Shown here piece by piece: positions 1-14,780 of a stretch of 14,780 nt of DNA. The stretch is from Chromera velia (Eukaryota; Sar; Chromeraceae). The stretch lies in NCBI GenBank assembly GCA_018398765.1, contig JAHBMJ010002914.1:1-14780 (forward strand). The letters are read 5' to 3'. The number at the start of each line of letters is the position of its first letter. Position 1 is the first letter of the stretch. Both the position numbers and the translations under genes were made by a program. The notes under the pieces are model-generated. The model did no database searches, was not told where the DNA came from, and saw nothing but the letters and a program-made list of their open reading frames with translations.

Positions 1-361
1 AGACGACGTGATTGAATCAGATTTAAGACGGCATCACTGTATGACTCGGTCTGAATGGACAAATGAATAAATGGAAAAAATTCGTTTCTAGATCGATGCT
101 TTCAGCTTGTTTGTTGTTCTTTTTCTTCGGCCAGCGTGGACGTGGCCTGGAGGGAGTGGTGGCACGTAACGATGTGAGCGTCTGAGTGACAATAAGTGGT
201 TCCATGTGTCAGAATGGAATGAGCCACACGCATGCCGAGCCTAGCCGCATGCATGGCGTCGCACCGTCTATGAGTCAATACACATGCAATGCAAGTCTAT
301 GCAGGTCAGTCAGTCTGAAAGCAATAGAGCATTGCTTTAGAGAGAAGTACGAACCTTGCAT

Positions 362-418
362 GAGAGAACTTGAACTTACGACCTATAAGCTCCGTTATGC
401 TAGCCAACTAACTGCCAC
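362..418 (-). other. Degenerate tRNA-like stretch, possibly SINE-derived
   Basis: On the minus strand the segment reads AGTTGGCTAGCATAACGG, then CTTATA, then GGTCGTAAGTTCAAGTTCT. That order resembles a tRNA D-arm, a UAU-type anticodon loop and a T-arm with a near box B (GTTCAAGTT). No acceptor stem closes and the T-stem has mismatches, so it is not a functional tRNA. It may be a relic or a tRNA-derived SINE head, or chance. Confidence 0.3.
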
Positions 419-999
419 TCTCCAACGCTCTTCAACGGTCGCGGTAGCCACGCGGAATCTTTCCCAGGGGTCGTACTTCAATCTGCACTCCTGTACACTG
501 ACGCAGCTTCATCTCTCTCCAATCAGGTTATGAGTTCTTCGTCTTTTGCTCTCACTAAGCGACACCAATGAAATTTTTAGTGTATACTGAGGTGGGTATT
601 TGAGACTGGGGAATCTATCTGTGTATACATGTGTTGTTCAGGCAGAGACATTAGAGTGGAATGGTCAGGCAGTCAGATACTGTGAGAACCTATCTCGTGA
701 GGTAATCCAGAGTTCAGAGAGAGTAAGAGTATCTCTCCCAGATCATACATCTACTTAACTCCTTTCACATTCTCTTACATGAATTATAACTCGATTCAAC
801 ATAAACAAACAACAGTGTATATGGATGTCATAAATATGGCTTAGATAAATATGTGCATCTTCTAATACAGAGATACAGTGCGGCGGTGCAGCACGGCGCA
901 GTGCCCATCGCCATGATCTATCCGACTGGACCCAAGCCATATTTCATACTTGGAAAATATTCAGAGATCACTAGAGAGATCATCAGAAATAAACGATGA

Positions 1000-1101
1000 A
1001 TTGGGACTAGTCATTCGATTGACTATATGTCAATGATTAGCCTAAAACTGGAGGAAGACCTGAAAAGATTGCAGGACCGGTTAAAGCAAAACTTCAAATG
1101 G
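1000..1101 (+). pseudogene. Possible relic of a non-LTR retrotransposon reverse transcriptase
   Basis: The frame between stops at 997-999 and 1102-1104 contains GTSHSIDYMSMISLKL followed by EEDLKRLQDRLKQNFKW. This resembles the segment just after the FADD catalytic motif of LINE-type reverse transcriptases, where a (Q/E)-D-L-x-R-L-Q-x-W-L-K-x-N pattern is common. The expected Trp is Arg here (CGG, one transition from TGG). No catalytic motif survives, and only about 34 residues support the call, which could be a chance charged helix. Confidence 0.27.
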
Positions 1102-1418
1102 TAACAATCAGGGCAGCGTCCGCATGCATAAGGAGTATAAGAGAAAGAAGACCGGGGCAGTGGAAGAAGGGAGGAATGTCGTTGGCGTTAGTAGGAGGAC
1201 TGACGGCTGTACAGGCCCCTGCTGAGGAGGGCGACTAGGCTTAAACGGCCTAGAAACTAATTCAACGCAGACTAAGAATTCAGACTTTATATATGAAAAA
1301 ACCTATACGCATAATATCATTATGAAAAAAGATCCCATCTCTAGTAGCTGAGTGATATGCTGTGAGCCGAATGGCCCGGGTTTTGGGCTGCGAGCCTCAG
1401 TGCGAGGTTGCGGCCGGC

Positions 1419-1464
1419 GGGCGGCGGGGGGGCGCGCGGTGGGCGGGCGGCGCGGGGCCGGGGC
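1419..1464 (+). other. GC-rich block with G-runs upstream of the dynein gene
   Basis: Nearly pure G/C with at least five runs of three or more Gs separated by short loops, so it could form a G-quadruplex. It lies about 460 bp before the ATG. A promoter-proximal CpG-island-like role is conceivable but not shown. Confidence 0.5.
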
Positions 1465-1910
1465 TGCACGTTCGACGGTGTATCGATCGCCGGTATACGG
1501 TCGAGCTCGATCATGCAGAAGCAGACTTCACGCAGAGGATTTTCTGATCTCAGACACTACAACTCACTGGCCAGTGTGTCAGAGTGTGAACGTGTCGTAC
1601 GTGCTTATAATTGGCCGTAGCAGGTGCGCAACTTCTGTTCTTCTTTCCCTTTTCAGATCGCAAATCTTTTCTTTGGCGCCTTGTTTTGGAGGGTTCTGTT
1701 GATCGAGACCAGACAGTTCTCCCCGATCTTGAGGCAGCGATTGCACTCTGCCACAAAGCCTTTCGGGCCTCTATTTACCCTAGGACAGGGACCCGTGCGT
1801 TGGTCTTGATCGCTTGGGCACCTGCTCCTTTAGGGAGAAAATAATCTCCTCGACTTCGGTCTTTGTTGGTCTCTCCTCTCCTCAAAGAGGTTTCGGGTGG
1901 ACGGAGTGGT

Positions 1911-1922
1911 TGACAAAGCACC

Positions 1923-1926
<4 letters not shown>
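1911..1926 (+). promoter_or_regulatory. Start-codon context of the dynein gene
   Basis: The ATG at 1923 sits in CACCATGG, a strong eukaryotic initiation context. An in-frame TGA at 1911-1913 immediately upstream rules out an N-terminal extension in the same exon. No ATG lies between about 1850 and 1922. Confidence 0.8.
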
Positions 1927-12222
<10,296 letters not shown>

Positions 12223-13110
12223 TTGAGAGAGTGCCAGCAGACAAAGGGGAGAGGGAGGGGGGAAAGACGGGATGGTGTGGGGCAAGGCATGTGAAAGGGC
12301 GCGTCAGGCTATCGAGCCCTGGCAGAATCAAGTTGCGCAGAGAGTAAGAAATTGGGGGAGACGCGGGGGGGCGGGGCTTTGTGAGTTGTCCCCCCCTTCC
12401 CATCTTATTTCGTGACTGTCCGTCCTCCCTCTTGTTTCTTTCTCTTGTGGAGCTAGAGAGTGCCTCTAACGCCTCTGCCCTTTGCTGCCATCTCTGCTTT
12501 CCCTTTCTGGACTGTACCGGTGCAAGGAGGCGAGAAACTTGAGTGGGAACGGCAAGGAAGGTGGCATGCTCGGTGATCAAACGGAGAGGGTTTCGAGTGG
12601 GGGGGGGAAAGTAATCGTCTCAAGTGAGACGAGGGAAAGGGGCGAAGGGGTGCAAAGAGACTCCTCTCTCTCTCTCTCTGCTTTTTTTCTCTTTCTGCCC
12701 TTCGATTTCCGTCTTTGTCTGCCTTCCTCAAGAGCAAAAAGAAAGGGAAGGGAACGCTTGTCCTTCTCTCCTTTTTTTCGCTGGCTTTATCCCTACCCTC
12801 CTTTTCGCCATTCCGTTCACTCTCTGTGAACTCCTCCTTTGCTTTCGTTCAGTTGAAAGAACAATCGAACTCTGTTGCCGCTGTCAGATGCTGCTTGCTG
12901 TTCACTAGCACTTCCTGCCGACTTGCGCAATATCTCTACTCTTTCTTCCTTCTCCCCCCCCCCATCCTGCTCATCGTTTCAGATGGATTCACGCAAATCG
13001 ATCGATCGATAAACCGGTTTAAAAAAAGCTGTCAACAAAGATCCTCTAAACAAACGATATGAGTAACTGAAAATTTATGAAAAAACTTCTAGGGAAACGT
13101 TGTTGAATAA

Positions 13111-13165
13111 TTCAATCGACCGTCACCAAATAAACAATATTCAATCGACCATCACCAAATAAACT

Positions 13166-13168
<3 letters not shown>
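13111..13168 (+). repeat. 29-bp tandem duplication, two copies
   Basis: TTCAATCGACC starts each copy (13111 and 13140). The copies differ at two positions, and each contains an AATAAA word. A (TA)n run follows at once. Confidence 0.93.

Positions 13169-13170
<2 letters not shown>

Positions 13171-13198
<28 letters not shown>
13171..13198 (+). repeat. (TA)14 microsatellite
   Basis: Perfect TA dinucleotides in the AT-rich intergenic spacer. Confidence 0.95.
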
Positions 13199-13202
<4 letters not shown>

Positions 13203-13718
13203 CACTTTTATATAATTATGCTAGTGCCTAATACTCAATAGATTGTCTAACACTATCATGCCACACCGGGCCGGGGCAATACTTGAATGTCATACTATGT
13301 CACACGGTATTTAAAAAAAAAAAAAACGGTTTTGGAGAATTAGTAGCGAAAAAAATCCTTAATTTTGATGTAGTCTAGGATGTAGTTGAATTTGAATAAA
13401 TCTTGCTGAGGTTTTGATTCATTGATTGATTGAGGGATTGATTCTTACAGGCGTGGTCTTTAGATAACAAAAAAAAAAAGATTGATTCATTGTATGATTC
13501 ATTTATTGATGAAGCCATTGAGCAGAGAAGGAGCCTACAATTAATGGAGCCCCTTTTACATATCTCCTTCCTCCTATAATCGAGTCTCATTCTATCCCAT
13601 TACCTCATGTATGTATAATACGTAAAAGGTTTCTTTATCTGTTTTCTACTAGGTTTTCTAAATTTTCTTCTCATCACAGTACGTACGTGAGCTGCATCTC
13701 TAGCTTTTGGCACCTGTT

Positions 13719-14395
13719 TTACAGCTCTTCCTCCTCTGATTGCGCCCCTTCTCCCTCCTCTCTCCCTACCTCGCCTTTCCCTCCTCTCTTCCTGTTTTTC
13801 TTCTTTTTCTTCCCACTAACGTCTGCCTCGTTCAGAAGGTTGACAACCTCGTGGTGCCCCGCAGCTGCAGCAAGAGATGCGACACTGTCTCCCGTCCGGT
13901 TTCTGGCATTGAAGTCTGCTCCGCTCTGCAGCAGGAGCGCCACACAAGGCAGGTGGCCGAGTGCAGCGGCCCAGATGAGGGCCGTGCTCCCGTCTTTGTC
14001 CTCCGCCTCTATGTCTTGTTTGCACTGCAGAAGCAGAGAGACTATCTCTGTATACCCCGCAGAAGCAGCAAACATGAGAGCGGTTTTGTCCAGCCTGTTC
14101 GTCTTTTTAACATCTGCATCTGCCGTCAAGAGCAGCTTGATGATCTCCTTATACCCCCCTGATGCGGCGAGCATAAGCGCGGTATTGCCCTCCACGTCCT
14201 TCACATTCACCTCTGCCTTTGATTGCAGAAGGAACTCAGTGACCTTTGGATGTCCTTTCACGGCGGCGTGCATGAGAGCCGTCAGACCGTCATCATCCTG
14301 CTGGTTGACCTCGGCCTTTGACTGCACCAGCATGGAGGTAGCTTCCAAGTGGCCATTGGAGGCGACCCACATGAGAGCAGTCCTGCCGTCGTCTT
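13719..14395 (-). CDS. Ankyrin-repeat protein, 3'-terminal exon (partial gene)
   Basis: The exon reads leftward from 14395 to a TAA at 13719-13721 and encodes 224 complete residues after a split codon. Five ankyrin repeats follow an exact 33-residue period (exon residues 1-33, 34-66, 67-99, 100-132, 133-165). Each has a TALM or TALI core followed by AA/AS and G[HY]. A sixth, degraded repeat spans 166-194 (GDSVASLAAAAGHHEVVNLL). The tail is Lys/Arg-rich (KKKKKNRKRGGKG) and then acidic, ending EEEEL. Ankyrin repeats are protein-binding scaffolds; no catalytic domain is visible, so no specific function can be given. The acceptor on the minus strand is CTTGCAG (complement of 14396-14402). The open frame continues upstream only through microsatellite-encoded VCVC/SLSL sequence, which is taken as intron. 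The N-terminal exons lie outside the window. Confidence 0.9.
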
Positions 14396-14461
14396 CTGCA
14401 AGATTGGAGCATGGATTGGAGAGGATATGTGTGGTCAAGAGGGAAACACACATGCACAGAC

Positions 14462-14496
<35 letters not shown>

Positions 14497-14593
14497 CACA
14501 CACACACACACAGAGGGAGAGAGAGAGAGAGAGAGAGAGGGACAGACAGAGAGACAAACAGACAGACAGACAGAGAGACAAACAGACGCAGAC

Positions 14594-14626
<33 letters not shown>

Positions 14627-14673
14627 TACAGACAGGCAGGCAGACACACAGACAGTCTGAGAGAGAAAGGAAT

Positions 14674-14708
<35 letters not shown>

Positions 14709-14780
14709 AACTCTCGCGCTCTCTCTCTCTCTCTCCCTGAACCCACAGCCCCTCTCTGTTTCACCCCCCCCAAGGCCCCC
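14396..14780 (-). repeat. Microsatellite-rich intron upstream of the ankyrin exon
   Basis: Read on the plus strand: CAGA repeats from about 14464, a CA run to 14512, a GA run to about 14539, then mixed CAGA/GACA and CAGG to about 14655, (CA)14 at 14675-14702, and a CT run near 14718-14735. No exon could be supported in it. The last 40 bases carry G/C runs whose status is unclear. Confidence 0.8.

Larger units (their letters stand above)
1..1922. other. Upstream region without a recognisable intact gene
   Basis: Open frames are short (under about 120 codons) and show no family signature. The first ~1350 bp lack the microsatellites that fill the introns downstream. Contents that can be pointed to are a hairpin (318-338), a tRNA-like stretch (362-418, minus), a possible reverse-transcriptase relic (1000-1101) and a GC block (1419-1464). 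The promoter and 5' UTR of the dynein gene should be in the last few hundred bases, but no TATA-like element stands out. Confidence 0.6.
12223..13718. other. Intergenic region between convergent genes
   Basis: The first ~750 bp are purine- and pyrimidine-rich stretches, presumably including the dynein 3' UTR. From about 12980 the sequence turns AT-rich with short TGAT/GATT runs. No open frame with a recognisable signature occurs on either strand. AATAAA words lie at 13129-13134, 13158-13163 and 13395-13400 (plus) and 13502-13507 (minus, about 210 bp past the ankyrin stop). Whether this organism uses that signal is unknown. Confidence 0.7.

Noticed and set aside
362-418. Functional tRNA gene
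   Set aside because: No closing acceptor stem and mismatched T-stem; kept only as a low-confidence relic.
186-533. 115-codon plus-strand frame near the left edge
   Set aside because: No domain or compositional sign of coding, and it runs through the tRNA-like stretch and the hairpin.
1352-1702. Overlapping small frames over the GC-rich block
   Set aside because: Several frames are open at once because of GC richness. The products are Gly/Arg/Ala low complexity with no homology that I recognise.
14396-14699. N-terminal extension of the ankyrin frame (VCVCV, SLSLSL, CLSVCLSV)
   Set aside because: It is pure microsatellite translation, and a TGCAG acceptor sits exactly where the ankyrin homology starts.

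Overview
The window looks like nuclear DNA from an intron-rich protist with GT-AG introns, T/C-rich intron interiors, dense microsatellites and a GC-leaning coding sequence. The style resembles a chromerid or other alveolate such as Chromera or Vitrella. That assignment is an inference from style, not proved by any marker here. There are no operons, ribosome binding sites or prokaryotic mobile elements.

Layout: (1) Positions 1-1922 hold no intact gene that I recognise. They contain a degenerate tRNA-like stretch on the minus strand, a possible relic of a retrotransposon reverse transcriptase, and a GC-rich, G-run-rich block about 450 bp before the first gene. (2) Positions 1923-12222, plus strand, hold one complete gene of 21 exons encoding a cytoplasmic dynein intermediate chain of about 693 residues. 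Joining the exons gives 2082 nt with every phase matched and one terminal stop. (3) Positions 12223-13718 are intergenic and include an AT-rich spacer with a 29-bp tandem duplication and a (TA)14 run. (4) Positions 13719-14395, minus strand, are the last exon of an ankyrin-repeat protein whose upstream exons lie beyond the window. (5) Positions 14396-14780 are mainly its microsatellite-rich intron. The two genes are convergent.

The dynein intermediate chain has the family's full architecture. It starts with a charged helical N-terminus of the kind that binds p150Glued/NudE. Next come Tctex-type and LC8-type light-chain motifs, a Roadblock-type light-chain segment, and a seven-bladed WD40 propeller that would sit on the dynein heavy chain. 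It ends in an unusual Gly/Tyr-rich tail. No functional link between the two genes is visible.

The most interesting signals are in splicing and simple repeats. Of the 20 acceptors in the dynein gene, 17 are TGCAG, and the ankyrin acceptor is too. All but one of the modelled donors read GTNNG. One donor is embedded in a (GT)n array of about 150 bp, so slippage to other in-phase GTs would add Val-Cys pairs. Two acceptors have CCTG-repeat tracts as their pyrimidine stretch. Intron 20 contains a 54-bp minisatellite.
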